64,000 nucleotides of DNA from Halorientalis sp. LT38 (GTDB taxonomy: Archaea > Halobacteriota > Halobacteria > Halobacteriales > Haloarculaceae): assembly GCF_037031225.1 (NCBI RefSeq), contig NZ_JAYEZN010000001.1, positions 2,728,001 through 2,792,000 of the forward strand, in the 5' to 3' direction. The first letter of the stretch is position 1. Each line of letters starts with the position of its first letter. The position numbers and the translations under genes were made by a program. Under the pieces are notes generated by a model, which was not told the DNA's origin, ran no database searches, and saw only the letters and a list, made by a program, of their open reading frames with translations. This document shows, piece after piece, positions 17,280 through 25,598 of this stretch.

Positions 17280-17759
17280 TCACTCGCCCGCGACGGTTGC
17301 GGACCGGGCGCGTTCCAGATAGAGAAGCACCCCCGCTAGCCCCCCGTATCCGATCGCGGCGACGAGTGGGACGGGGGCGAACGGGTCTCCGAGGAACGTG
17401 ACGACACCGAGGCCGTAGCCGACTCCGAGCAGCAGGCCGGTGACCGTCCGCGTCGCGTTCCGTCCGCGTCGGTCCCCGAAGGTGACGAGCGCCCACTGGA
17501 CCAGCGCGGGAGCGGGAAACGCCAGGATGGCAAGGGCGTGCCACGGCCGCCAGAGGCCCCAAAGCGCCGCCGCCATCCCGAGGACGATCCCCGGATAGAT
17601 TCCTGAACAGCGGGCACAGAGGCGGACGGTTCGGCCCCGAATCGAGAGAGTGTGACACCGGTGGTACTCGTCCGGAAGGTGGTGCGAGAGGAAAAACGGG
17701 GCCGTGCGACGGAGTCCGGCGCGGATCTCGGCCGGCACGGAACTCTCGTCGTGGGCCAT
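17280..17759 (-). CDS. DUF2085 family membrane protein
   Basis: A 159-residue membrane protein. The DUF2085 signature is present: HRCHTLSIRGRTVRLCARCSGIYPG, with paired Cys residues (CARC) and His/Cys before the first membrane helix. Three or four transmembrane helices follow (VLGMAAALWGLW, LAILAFPAPALVQWALV, TVTGLLLGVGYGLGVVTF, VPLVAAIGYGGLAGVLLYL). The conserved Cys/His hint at metal or redox binding; the function is unknown. It lies 9 bp upstream of the TM2 protein gene on the same strand and may be co-transcribed with it. Confidence 0.8.
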   Translation of the reverse strand: MAHDESSVPAEIRAGLRRTAPFFLSHHLPDEYHRCHTLSIRGRTVRLCARCSGIYPGIVLGMAAALWGLWRPWHALAILAFPAPALVQWALVTFGDRRGRNATRTVTGLLLGVGYGLGVVTFLGDPFAPVPLVAAIGYGGLAGVLLYLERARSATVAGE

Positions 17760-17768
17760 GCTCCTCGG

Positions 17769-18104
17769 TCACTCCTCGTCGACGTAGATGCGCTGGAACT
17801 CTTCGTCGGTCTTGCTCAGGTAGATGATCCCCTCGATCAGTCCGACGACGCCGGGGATGGCCGTCCAGAAGAAACAGAGGTAGAGGATCCCCATCTTGTT
17901 GTCGCCCAGGTAGAACTTGTGGACGCCGAAGATGCCGAGCAAGATGGCGAGGACGCCGGCGGTGACCCGGTCCTTCGAGCTATCGCTGACGGCCGGTTTC
18001 TGTCGGACGCCGCACTCGGGGCAGATCTCGGCTTCCTTCTTGATGATCTCGCCGCAGGACGAACAGTACTGCTCGGTCTCGTCCGGCTTCCGATCGGCAC
18101 TCAT
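17769..18104 (-). CDS. Zinc-ribbon and TM2-domain membrane protein
   Basis: A 111-residue protein. An N-terminal zinc ribbon has two CxxC pairs (YCSSCGE and ICPECGV, about residues 14-35). It is followed by a TM2 domain of two transmembrane helices (TAGVLAILLGIFGVHKFYLGD and ILYLCFFWTAIPGVVGLIEGIIYL) with the hallmark G-x-H-K-F-Y-L-G turn. The role of TM2 proteins in prokaryotes is unknown. Confidence 0.85.
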   Translation of the reverse strand: MSADRKPDETEQYCSSCGEIIKKEAEICPECGVRQKPAVSDSSKDRVTAGVLAILLGIFGVHKFYLGDNKMGILYLCFFWTAIPGVVGLIEGIIYLSKTDEEFQRIYVDEE

Positions 18105-18157
18105 GTCCGAAGAGGGGGTTGGCGCGGTGATAATACCTGTGAAAATTATCTGACTCG

Positions 18158-18436
18158 TTACCCGCCGCTGACCGGGGGAAAGAGCGCGAGTTCGTCGCCC
18201 GCTTCCAGTTCGGTCTCGCGGCCCTCGGCGGAGACGAACGGGTTGTCCCCGTTGCGGAGGACGCGGATGTGATCGCGGAGCTCGCCGTCGTCGTCCAGGA
18301 CTTCCTCGGCGAGTTCCGGGTGTGCCTCGAGCAGGGCGTCGAGGGCCTCGCCGAAGGTCGCCCCGGGTTCGACGTCCACTTCGACGTAGGACTGCCCGAC
18401 GGTCTCCTTGAGGTTGGCGAAGAGCTGCCACTCCAT
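18158..18436 (-). CDS. samp1: Ubiquitin-like small archaeal modifier protein SAMP1 (MoaD family)
   Basis: A 92-residue beta-grasp protein ending in Gly-Gly (FPPVSGG). It matches the haloarchaeal SAMP1 pattern: MEWQLFANL start, GEALDALLEAHPEL, DDDGELRDHIRVLRNGDNP and ELALFPPVSGG. SAMP1 is adenylated by the E1-like UbaA and conjugated to lysines of target proteins; it also acts as a MoaD-like sulfur carrier for molybdopterin synthesis. The intact diglycine C-terminus is essential for both. No ubaA or moaE is visible in this window. Confidence 0.93.
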   Translation of the reverse strand: MEWQLFANLKETVGQSYVEVDVEPGATFGEALDALLEAHPELAEEVLDDDGELRDHIRVLRNGDNPFVSAEGRETELEAGDELALFPPVSGG

Positions 18437-18475
18437 ACCGTGGGTCCGGAGCGCCTCGACAAAGAGCGTTCGGTG

Positions 18476-19657
18476 TCAGTCGTCGCTCTCGGACGAGGCC
18501 GCCCGGGCCGCCGCCGGGTCGGCGACCGCCGCGGCGACCTCGAGTTTCCGGAGCAGTTCGGGCCTGGCGACGGCGTAGACGGCGTCGCCGGCCGCGAGGA
18601 CGTGGCCCCGGCCGGGGATGGCCTCGATGCCGCCGTCGGCCAGCCGCACGGCCATCACGGCGACGTCGAGCGAGCCGACGGGCTGGCCGACGAGCGGACT
18701 CGTCGCGTCGAGTTCGACGACGCTCATCGTCTCCTCGGCGCCGCGCAGCAGCGAGGCGAACTCGCGGTCGAGGCGGGCCTCCGTGGGCAATGTTACGAGC
18801 CGGTACTCGGTGTCTGCGTCGAGCACCTCGGTGTCGGCCGCGTCGACAGCCAGCGTCACCGCGTCGCCCGCGACGCCCCTGACTTCGGCGGTCGTCACGC
18901 GCTCGACCGGATCCCGTCGCCACACCTGGACCACGTCGCCGGCGCTGGCGGCGAAAGCCGGGTCGGCCCGAATCACGACGGCTGCGGTTTCGGGCGGGAG
19001 CGTCGGGCCGATGCCGGCCACCCGTGCACCGAGGGCGAGGAACTCGACGCTGCCGTCGGCTGCGACGTCGACGTCGACGTGACCGACGCCGTAGTCGCTC
19101 TTGAGTCGCGTACGCAGGCGGTCTTCGAGGTCGGCCACCGTCAGTCGCCGGGGGAAGAGGAAGGTCCGGCCGGCCAGTTGCGCCTTCGTCTCGTCTGGGA
19201 CGGGATCGTAGCCCACGATGTCGTCGATCTCCTCGGGGAGTTCGACGGCGATCACGCGCCCGACGGCCTCGACCACCCGGCTGACCTCCCCCTCCACGCT
19301 CCTGCTCCCGGTGGCGGCGAAGAGGTCGTTGCCCAACCGGTCACCGACGTCGACGCCCCCCGCGGCCGTGAAGCCGGCGAGGAGGAAGGCGGCGACGTTG
19401 AACACCGCCGTCTCGGGGGAGAGCGGGGCCGTCCCACCGGCGAGTACCTGCCCCAGAATCGCGGTCGTGTTGAAGGAGACGGCGACGCCGGCGAGACCGA
19501 CGAGCACCGGGAGCCCGCGCTGGACGCGCTCGCGGGTGTACCAGCGGTACAGGAGCGCCACGGCCGCGGAGAGGCCGCCCGAGAGGACGGCCAGGCCGAG
19601 CAGTTGCGCCGCTGCGACGGTCGGCCGGTCGAGCACCGCGGCGAACTGGAGCGTCAC
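18476..19657 (-). CDS. Membrane protein with TrkA-C-like domain (second of a pair)
   Basis: A 393-residue protein. Three or four N-terminal transmembrane helices (AAQLLGLAVLSGGLSAAVALL, GLPVLVGLAGVAVSFNT, VFNVAAFLLAGFTAAGGV) are followed by a soluble part ending in an RCK-C/TrkA-C-like module (SLLRGAEETMSVVELDATSPLVGQPVGSLDVAVMAV...GHVLAAGDAVYAVARPELLRKLE). Haloarchaeal homologues are annotated as potassium transporter TrkA-related. The start is GTG at 19657, overlapping the upstream gene by 4 bp (GTGA), so the two are translationally coupled. With the K+ channel and the HPP-USP gene nearby, a regulatory role in ion transport is likely but unproven. Confidence 0.75.
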   Translation of the reverse strand: MTLQFAAVLDRPTVAAAQLLGLAVLSGGLSAAVALLYRWYTRERVQRGLPVLVGLAGVAVSFNTTAILGQVLAGGTAPLSPETAVFNVAAFLLAGFTAAGGVDVGDRLGNDLFAATGSRSVEGEVSRVVEAVGRVIAVELPEEIDDIVGYDPVPDETKAQLAGRTFLFPRRLTVADLEDRLRTRLKSDYGVGHVDVDVAADGSVEFLALGARVAGIGPTLPPETAAVVIRADPAFAASAGDVVQVWRRDPVERVTTAEVRGVAGDAVTLAVDAADTEVLDADTEYRLVTLPTEARLDREFASLLRGAEETMSVVELDATSPLVGQPVGSLDVAVMAVRLADGGIEAIPGRGHVLAAGDAVYAVARPELLRKLEVAAAVADPAAARAASSESDD

Positions 19658-20916
19658 GCGACCACCTCCGCGAACGCGTCGAGTTGCCTGGGCTCGCCGA
19701 CCGCGAACAGTTCGTCACCGGCCGCGATACCGAGCGTCCCGGGCGGCGTCACCAGCCAGCCGGTCGGCTTCCGCACCGCCAGCACCGCCACGCCGTGCGT
19801 GTCCCGGACGGTGGCCGTTCCGAGGGTCACGCCGTCGAGTTCGCTCTCTGCCCCGACCGTGAACCGGCGGAACCGGATGCCGCTACGCCGGAGCAGTGAG
19901 ACCAGTTCGTACTCCAGGCGCGTGCCGCGGGCCTCCACGACGACCCGCGCCCGGTCGGCCCGGACGAGGGGTTCGGCGTCCGTCCGGCTGACCGCCGCGG
20001 TGAGCCGGCCCTCGCCGCCGCCGGTCGTCGGCGCCCTGACAGCCCGCGCCGGTGCGTCGTCGTCTTCGACCGCGTCGGCGCCGGCTTCGGCCTCTGCCCC
20101 CTCGATTTCGGCCGCAGTCGGCGATGTCAGTCGGCGGTCGGCGGCTGGGTCGTCGGATTTGGCGCTCACGACGGTGCCGCCGACCTGCGCGTCGTTCGTG
20201 ACGAGCGTCACCTCGTCCCCGCGCGCGAGGCCGGTGGGGATCAGCGCGTCGACGGAGACGGCGCGTTTGCCGGCGGGGATCCGCTTCGAGAGCCCGGAAA
20301 AGGGCGGTGCGGCGGCGACCGAGGCGCGACCGCGTTCGTCGATGCTCACCGTGACGTCCCCGAGGTCGAACTCCGTGCGCAGGCGCTCTGCGACGCGGTC
20401 CTCGAGTTCGGAGACCCGCAGATCCGCCGGGAGCGTGTACTCGGCCTCCCCGATCTCGGACCGGAGGTCGTCGGGCAGCGGCGGGTACCCCTCCACGTCG
20501 GAGACGTCGCCGACGACGGTGATCCGGACCTGGTCGCGGCCGCCGACGAACTCGACGACGTCCCGGGGGAGCGTGCGTTCGCGGAGTTTCGAGAAGGAGA
20601 GCCGACGCGGGAAGTTCGCGCCGAGTTGGTCGCCCTTCGCGTGGGCGTACAGGGACAGGGCCGTGACGACGAGAATCGCCGTCACGAGGATGGGCGCGTT
20701 GGCCGACTGGGTGACCGTCGGGTCGGCCAGCGCGAGCAGGCCACCGCTGACGCCGGCGAGCGCGACTGCGAGCACCACCACACCGAAGCCGGGGATGGTG
20801 ACGCCGGTGAAGTACTTGAACCCGAAGCCCAGCGTCCAGGCGACCAGCGCGGGGATGATCCCGGTGAGGAAGCCGAGATAGACCCCCAGCAACACCTCGA
20901 CCGGGAGTGAAGCCAT
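19654..20916 (-). CDS. Membrane protein with TrkA-C-like domain (first of a pair)
   Basis: A 420-residue relative of the next gene. Three transmembrane helices (VEVLLGVYLGFLTGIIPALVAWTL, TIPGFGVVVLAVALAGVSGGL, NAPILVTAILVVTALSLYAHA) precede a cytosolic part. The C-terminus (LLRRSGIRFRRFTVGAESELDGVTLG ... GTLGIAAGDELFAVGEPRQLDAF) has the TrkA-C/RCK-C pattern. An Ala/Glu/Asp-rich linker lies near residues 270-300. The two proteins probably form a heteromer. It is divergent from the K+ channel gene at 21018, with a 101-bp shared intergenic region. Confidence 0.75.
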   Translation of the reverse strand: MASLPVEVLLGVYLGFLTGIIPALVAWTLGFGFKYFTGVTIPGFGVVVLAVALAGVSGGLLALADPTVTQSANAPILVTAILVVTALSLYAHAKGDQLGANFPRRLSFSKLRERTLPRDVVEFVGGRDQVRITVVGDVSDVEGYPPLPDDLRSEIGEAEYTLPADLRVSELEDRVAERLRTEFDLGDVTVSIDERGRASVAAAPPFSGLSKRIPAGKRAVSVDALIPTGLARGDEVTLVTNDAQVGGTVVSAKSDDPAADRRLTSPTAAEIEGAEAEAGADAVEDDDAPARAVRAPTTGGGEGRLTAAVSRTDAEPLVRADRARVVVEARGTRLEYELVSLLRRSGIRFRRFTVGAESELDGVTLGTATVRDTHGVAVLAVRKPTGWLVTPPGTLGIAAGDELFAVGEPRQLDAFAEVVA

Positions 20917-21017
20917 GGGGTTCGCTGGGAACGCCTCGTACTAACCAGTACCGACGACTTCCGGCGCGAAGGGGCCGGTCCGGCGGTTTTATCCCGGGCC
21001 ACGCCGGATGGGGGGAC

Positions 21018-22184
21018 ATGTCGTCCCGAGGCGTGTTGCTGCGAACGCGAGTCGCCGTCGTGCTCGTGGCGCTCGTCGCCCTGCTCTCCTTCACGACGGG
21101 TGTCGTCAACATCGGGATGACCCAGATAGCGGGCCCGCTCGGGCCGTTCATCCCCGATGACGTGGAGCAGGCGGCCGGGTTCACCGGCGCGCTGACCGGC
21201 TTCCTCATGCTCGGGAGCGCCTTCGGGCTCCGGCGCGGGTTGCGCGTCGCGTGGTACTCGACGGTCGTCCTCCTGCCGGTCACCGCCGCACAGGGGCTGG
21301 CCCAGTCGAACGTCCTCTCGTCGCCGCTGATCGTCCTCTCGCTGCTCTCGCTCCCGACCGTCCTCATCAACTATCGGCGGTTCGACCGACCCCTCGCCCT
21401 CTCGACGACGCAGCTTGCCGCTGGGGCGGCACTGGTCGGGACGATGGTCTACGGGACCGCCGGGACCTACCGCCTCAGGGGGGAGTTCGCGAACGTCGAG
21501 ACGGTCCTCGACGCGGTCTACTACACCATCGTCACCGCGAGCACCGTCGGGTACGGGGACGCGATCCCCGAGAGCCAGCAGGCCCGTCTGTTCTCCATCT
21601 CCGTGCTGGTGCTCGGCGTCGCCAGTTTCACGCTCGCACTCGGGTCACTGCTCGGCCCGGCCATCGAGGCGCGGTTCGCCCAGGCACTCGGAACCATGAC
21701 CGACCGACAACTCGAACTGCTCGAGGACCACGTCATCGTCCTCGGCTACGGCGACCTGACGGAACCGATCATCGAGGAACTCTCCGGGACGACGCCCTTC
21801 GTCGTCATCACGCCGGACCAGGACGCGGCGGCTCACCTCAACGCGCGGGACATCGCGGTCCTGTCCGCCGATCCCAGCGACGAGGAGCCCCTCCACCGCG
21901 CGAGCATCGAGGACGCTCGCGCCGTGGTCGCGGCCACGGAGAACGACGCCAACGACGCGCTGGCCATCCTGACCGCCAAGTCGCTCAACGCAGACCTTCG
22001 GGTGGTCGCGGCCGCGACCGACCGCGAGAACGTCGAGAAACTCAGGCGGGCGGGCGCTGACTCGGTCATCAGCCCGGCGGTCATCGGCGGCCACCTGCTC
22101 GTCGAGTCGGCCCTCGGCGACGAGGACGTCGAGACGCTCGCAGACAGGATCCTGGCGAACGACGGATCGGGCGACGAGGCCTGA
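21018..22184 (+). CDS. Potassium channel with RCK (TrkA-N) domain
   Basis: A 388-residue ion channel. Four transmembrane segments form an N-terminal extension, then a classic pore module: outer helix, pore loop with the K+ selectivity filter TVGYGD (in TASTVGYGDAIPES, about residues 175-188) and inner helix. The C-terminal cytosolic RCK/TrkA-N domain starts LEDHVIVLGYGDLTEPIIEEL, with an NAD-binding-like G-x-G-x-x pattern, and continues to VISPAVIGGHLLVESALG. The two additional N-terminal helices distinguish it from simple two-helix MthK channels. ATG 21018 lies 27 nt after GGTTTTATCC, a leaderless promoter. Its stop abuts that of the convergent HPP-USP gene. Confidence 0.9.
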   Translation: MSSRGVLLRTRVAVVLVALVALLSFTTGVVNIGMTQIAGPLGPFIPDDVEQAAGFTGALTGFLMLGSAFGLRRGLRVAWYSTVVLLPVTAAQGLAQSNVLSSPLIVLSLLSLPTVLINYRRFDRPLALSTTQLAAGAALVGTMVYGTAGTYRLRGEFANVETVLDAVYYTIVTASTVGYGDAIPESQQARLFSISVLVLGVASFTLALGSLLGPAIEARFAQALGTMTDRQLELLEDHVIVLGYGDLTEPIIEELSGTTPFVVITPDQDAAAHLNARDIAVLSADPSDEEPLHRASIEDARAVVAATENDANDALAILTAKSLNADLRVVAAATDRENVEKLRRAGADSVISPAVIGGHLLVESALGDEDVETLADRILANDGSGDEA

Positions 22185-23759
22185 TCACCGGTTCCGGTCG
22201 ACGATGGCGACGTCGCAGTCGAGATCCCGGATGCGCTCGAAGGTCGGCGGTGAGATCAGGCGGGAGGCCCGGCTCCGGTCCGTGCTCGCGCCGAGGAAGA
22301 TCAGGTCGTAGCTGTTCGCGCCGTCTCGGAGGAAGGTCTCGATCGACGCCCGCGAGACGCGCGTCTCAAGCGGGCCGTCGAACGGCTCGACCAGGTTCGA
22401 GAGCATGTTCTCCGCCCGACGGCGGTTCCCGCCCTCCTGCATGCAGTGCGCGACGCCGACGTGCCCGGTCCGCCCGGTCAACCGGAGCGCGAAGTCGATC
22501 ATCGCGTGGGCCACGTCGCTGGCTCGCCGGACCGGCACGAGCACCCGGCGCCAGCCGACTCGCCCGTCGACGGAGCGATGGACCAGCACGTCGACGTCAC
22601 CACTGAACAGCTGTCGGACGAACGGCGAGAGGCTCCCGTGGTGCTGTTCGTACGGCGTCGCGATCAGGTCGCAGTTGGTCTCCTGGGCGGTCGTGAGCAC
22701 CGTCTTCGACGGGCGCCCGGTGGCGACCGCCACGACCGACTCGCACGGGACGCCCACCTCCGTCTCGATGCGCGCAGCCTGTGCTTCCAGCCGGTTCGCA
22801 GCCGTCGAGGCGGCGCGACGCTCGGTCAGATCCTCGAGCGCCTCGTCGTCGAGGTCCGCGTCGTCGGGCTCGGGTGCCGACCCGGCGTCGGTCCCCGCCG
22901 CGTCGCCGGGGCGCCCGCCGTCGGTCCGGGCGCTCCGGGTTTCCGAGAGGAGTTCCCGCTCGGCCGCGGCCAGTCGCTCGTCGTCGACCACGTCGAGCAG
23001 GACGACCTTTCCGGCCTCGTGGGCGGCGGCGAGGGCGGCGGCCAGCATGGCGGTCGCCTCGGCCGTGTCGGTGCGCATCGGCACGAGGACGTGGTCGTCG
23101 CCGTTGGTCGACTGGTAGAGATAGCGAGCCCGCTCTTCGTAGACCGTCTCGCGCCAGAGGAGGAAGACGGTCGCCACCAGCGCCGACGACACGAGGACGC
23201 TGCCGACGTACGCGAGCCGCGGCGTGACCGTCACCGACAGCCCCGCGAGCACCTCGAGCGTGATCGAGTTCGCCTGGCTCACGTCGATGACGTGGATGAG
23301 CAGGGCGCTGGAGAAGGCCGAGGCCTCCTCCACGTCGAGGAGCCAGGTCACGACTCCGGTAAGAAAGATCGACAGCGCCGCGGCGCCGGGATCGACGGCC
23401 GTCTCCCCGGGTGCGGCCCAGAGCGCGGTGGCGATCAGGTAGGCGATCCAGCCACACAACGCCCCGACGGTCAGGCCGCCGACGAACCGCGTCGGCGAGG
23501 CGTACTCGCTCTCGGGGTTGGAGAAGAGCGTGAACGTGCCAGACGCCAGCGGCGGAAACAGCAGGAACGGGAGCACGGAGACCGCGTTCGAGAGCCAGGT
23601 GACCATCGCGATCAGCAGGGGGACGAACACGATCACCGAGAGGTGGATCAGGTTGCGCGTGTTCTCGAGCCAGCGCCGGATCGCCCGCAGTTCGCGGCGC
23701 TCGAGGCGCCGAACGCGGGCCCGGACCGCGGCGAGTCGTCGACGCAACCGATCGCGCAT
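22185..23759 (-). CDS. HPP-family membrane protein fused to universal stress domains
   Basis: A 524-residue fusion. Residues 1-225 are an HPP-type membrane domain with about five helices (LIHLSVIVFVPLLIAMVTWL, LPFLLFPPLASGTFTLFSNPES, FVGGLTVGALCGWIAYLI). The SPTRFVGGLTVG and PPLASGTF blocks fit HPP proteins, which in plants and cyanobacteria transport nitrite. The C-terminal half holds two UspA-like segments (VLVPMRTDTAEATAML... and VGWRRVLVPVRRASDVAHAM...), separated by an acidic linker. Only part of the ATP-binding pattern is seen (ATGRPSKTV). The substrate is unknown. Its stop is immediately adjacent to that of the K+ channel. Confidence 0.8.
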   Translation of the reverse strand: MRDRLRRRLAAVRARVRRLERRELRAIRRWLENTRNLIHLSVIVFVPLLIAMVTWLSNAVSVLPFLLFPPLASGTFTLFSNPESEYASPTRFVGGLTVGALCGWIAYLIATALWAAPGETAVDPGAAALSIFLTGVVTWLLDVEEASAFSSALLIHVIDVSQANSITLEVLAGLSVTVTPRLAYVGSVLVSSALVATVFLLWRETVYEERARYLYQSTNGDDHVLVPMRTDTAEATAMLAAALAAAHEAGKVVLLDVVDDERLAAAERELLSETRSARTDGGRPGDAAGTDAGSAPEPDDADLDDEALEDLTERRAASTAANRLEAQAARIETEVGVPCESVVAVATGRPSKTVLTTAQETNCDLIATPYEQHHGSLSPFVRQLFSGDVDVLVHRSVDGRVGWRRVLVPVRRASDVAHAMIDFALRLTGRTGHVGVAHCMQEGGNRRRAENMLSNLVEPFDGPLETRVSRASIETFLRDGANSYDLIFLGASTDRSRASRLISPPTFERIRDLDCDVAIVDRNR

Positions 23760-23801
23760 GGCGGTCGTTGGCGAGCGGGGGACTAAAACTGCGCGGCGGT
23801 C

Positions 23802-24527
23802 TCAAACTGTGGTCGCCGCCGACAGCGAGATCTCGATCGCCCGCTCGACGTTGTTCTGTGCCTTCTCGGGGAGTTCCTCGGCCTCGGTCTCGCCCTTCTG
23901 GGTCCCCTCGACGAGGTTGCCGTCGACCGTACAGATCGCGCCGGCGGCCATCCCCTTGCGACGGGCCAGCGAGAAGATCGCCGCGGCCTCCATCTCGACG
24001 GCCAGTAGGCCGGCTTCCTCCCAGTCGCGTACGTAGGCGTCAGTTTCGGCGTAGAACGCGTCATCCGTCGCGATCGGGCCAACGTGGACGTCTTCTCCCC
24101 GCTTCTCCGCGGCGTCGACCAGTGCCGAGAGGACGTCGTAGTCCGGCACGGCCGGGACGGTGTCGCCCTCGTACCGCCCGGTCGTCCCCTCGTCTTTGGC
24201 TGCGCCCGTCGCGACGACCATGTCCCCGATCTCGATGCCGGACTGGAGCGCGCCGGTCGTGCCGACCCGGATCAGGGTCTCGACGCCCACGGCTTCGAGT
24301 TCCTCGACGGCGATGGCGGCCGACGGACAGCCGATCCCGGTCGAGCAGACGGTGAGCTCGCGGCCCTCGTAGGTGGCGTTGACGACCTTGTACTCACGGT
24401 TCTGTGCCACCGTCGTCGCCTCGTCACAGGCGTCGGCGATCCGGTCGACGCGGCCGGGGTCGCCCGGCAACAGCGCGACGTCGGCCAGCGCACCGTCCTC
24501 GACGAGCAGGTGTGGTTGTTTCGCCAT
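23802..24527 (-). CDS. Nucleoside phosphorylase (purine/uridine phosphorylase family)
   Basis: A 241-residue PNP/UDP-family enzyme that splits nucleosides with phosphate into base and ribose-1-phosphate. Signatures: LLPGDPGRVDRIA (phosphate-binding Gly/Arg), VCSTGIGCPSAAIAVEEL, IRVGTTGAL and the GLLAVEMEAAAIFSLA block carrying the ribose-binding Met-Glu. The specificity (uridine, inosine or other) cannot be settled by eye. ATG 24527 (MAKQPHLL) is preferred over the in-frame GTG at 24533. DeoC at 26503 is another nucleoside catabolic enzyme in the neighbourhood, though not adjacent. Confidence 0.9.
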   Translation of the reverse strand: MAKQPHLLVEDGALADVALLPGDPGRVDRIADACDEATTVAQNREYKVVNATYEGRELTVCSTGIGCPSAAIAVEELEAVGVETLIRVGTTGALQSGIEIGDMVVATGAAKDEGTTGRYEGDTVPAVPDYDVLSALVDAAEKRGEDVHVGPIATDDAFYAETDAYVRDWEEAGLLAVEMEAAAIFSLARRKGMAAGAICTVDGNLVEGTQKGETEAEELPEKAQNNVERAIEISLSAATTV

Positions 24528-24583
24528 ACCCACTCTTCAGGCAGGCGGTACAAAACCGTCGGGTGTTCGGCCGGCGTCGCCAC

Positions 24584-25309
24584 TCAGGAACGCGAGTCGT
24601 CCCGGCCGAAGACCCGTCCCAGCGGGCCGACGAACTGCGAAATCGAGAGATCGGTCGACTCGAAGTACTTCTTCGTGCGGTAGGCGCCCCGCGCGGGGAA
24701 GCCGATGAGGAAGAACACGACCGCGGTCAGAAAGACCGGGACCGGCGACACTGGCAGCAGCGCCTGCTGGATGATCCCCTCCACGAGCAGGAGGCCGAGC
24801 AGGAAGACGCCGGCGAGGATCGAATGCCGGCCGAGGCTCCCGATGAAGGCCCAGCGCGGGCTCTCGCTCTCCAGGGGTTCCACGTCGTCTTCGGTGCTCT
24901 CGGATCCGGTATCGACCGCAGGGTCGGTATCGTCGGCCGCCGCGACCGGTTCGTTGCCACCGGTCACGGGCGCGTCCGGCGCTGGATCGCGGCGGGCGTT
25001 CGGATCCCCCGCTCTCGCCGGTTCCGGACCGCTCTCGGCCGCAATCTCCGGTTCGTCGGGTTCCGTTCCAGCGGGCTCGCGCCACCAGACGCGGCCCACG
25101 CCGACGTCCTTCGAGTCGAGTTCCCCCCGGTCCACGAGGTCCTCGAGGCGGTTCAGCGTCGCGCGCTTCCCGATCGGGAGTTCCTCGGCGACCTCGGAGG
25201 TCGTCAGGACGGGGTCCGCCGTCGCCTCGAAGACGCCCAGAATGTTCTCGTCACGGGCCTTCTGGGCGGGTGCCCGCGGATACTCCTCGGAACCGGAGTC
25301 TGAGGGCAT
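24584..25309 (-). CDS. Membrane-anchored HTH protein
   Basis: A 241-residue protein. Residues 20-85 are a winged helix (ENILGVFEATADPVLTTSEVAEELPIGKRATLNRLEDLVDRGEL, wing at GRVWWREP). A long acidic Pro/Ala/Asp/Glu linker follows (about 90-155). Two transmembrane helices near the C-terminus (LAGVFLLGLLLVEGIIQQALLP and VPVFLTAVVFFLIGFPARGAY) precede a polar tail. It therefore looks like a DNA-binding domain tethered to the membrane. The start at 25309 lies about 27 nt from an ATTAAT box; further ATGs at 25330 and 25336 are in frame. Confidence 0.7.
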   Translation of the reverse strand: MPSDSGSEEYPRAPAQKARDENILGVFEATADPVLTTSEVAEELPIGKRATLNRLEDLVDRGELDSKDVGVGRVWWREPAGTEPDEPEIAAESGPEPARAGDPNARRDPAPDAPVTGGNEPVAAADDTDPAVDTGSESTEDDVEPLESESPRWAFIGSLGRHSILAGVFLLGLLLVEGIIQQALLPVSPVPVFLTAVVFFLIGFPARGAYRTKKYFESTDLSISQFVGPLGRVFGRDDSRS

Positions 25310-25418
25310 GGGAATCCATATTTCGCCCATGCGCATTAATCTTGGGGGACCTAGACGACGGCTGTAAGCCCTCGCAATCCGAACTTCGCGCTTACGAAAT
25401 AAGGTTCCAGAGCAGTAA

Positions 25419-25428
25419 CCTTTATACT
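25419..25428. promoter_or_regulatory. TATA box without an assigned gene
   Basis: CCTTTATACT is one of the best TATA-like boxes in the window. Read on the plus strand it predicts a start near 25450, exactly at an ATG of a 31-codon frame. Read on the minus strand (TATAAAGG) it could give the membrane-anchored HTH gene a leader of about 90 nt. The surrounding 289 bp (25310-25598) hold no other recognisable gene. Confidence 0.45.
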
Positions 25429-25448
25429 CTCGGCCGGACATGGGTAGG

Positions 25449-25544
25449 ATGAGGGCGCGGGGGAAGTGGAGCTCGCCACTCCGACCGATCACCACGCGTC
25501 CGCGACCCGCACGGACGGACCAAAACCCAACACCACGGGGTTGA
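25449..25544 (+). CDS. Possible leaderless small ORF (31 aa) or start of an sRNA
   Basis: An ATG sits about 25 nt from the TATA box at 25419-25428 and opens a 31-residue frame rich in Arg, Pro and Thr (MRARGKWSSPLRPITTRPRP...). The peptide is strongly basic, unlike the acidic haloarchaeal proteome, so it may be a leader peptide or simply the 5' part of a non-coding transcript. I do not recognise it. The evidence is promoter position only. Confidence 0.25.
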   Translation: MRARGKWSSPLRPITTRPRPARTDQNPTPRG

Positions 25545-25598
25545 CCGGTACCGACCCTCACTCTCGTTCCCTTTCGATACCCGACTCGCGAGCGCCGC

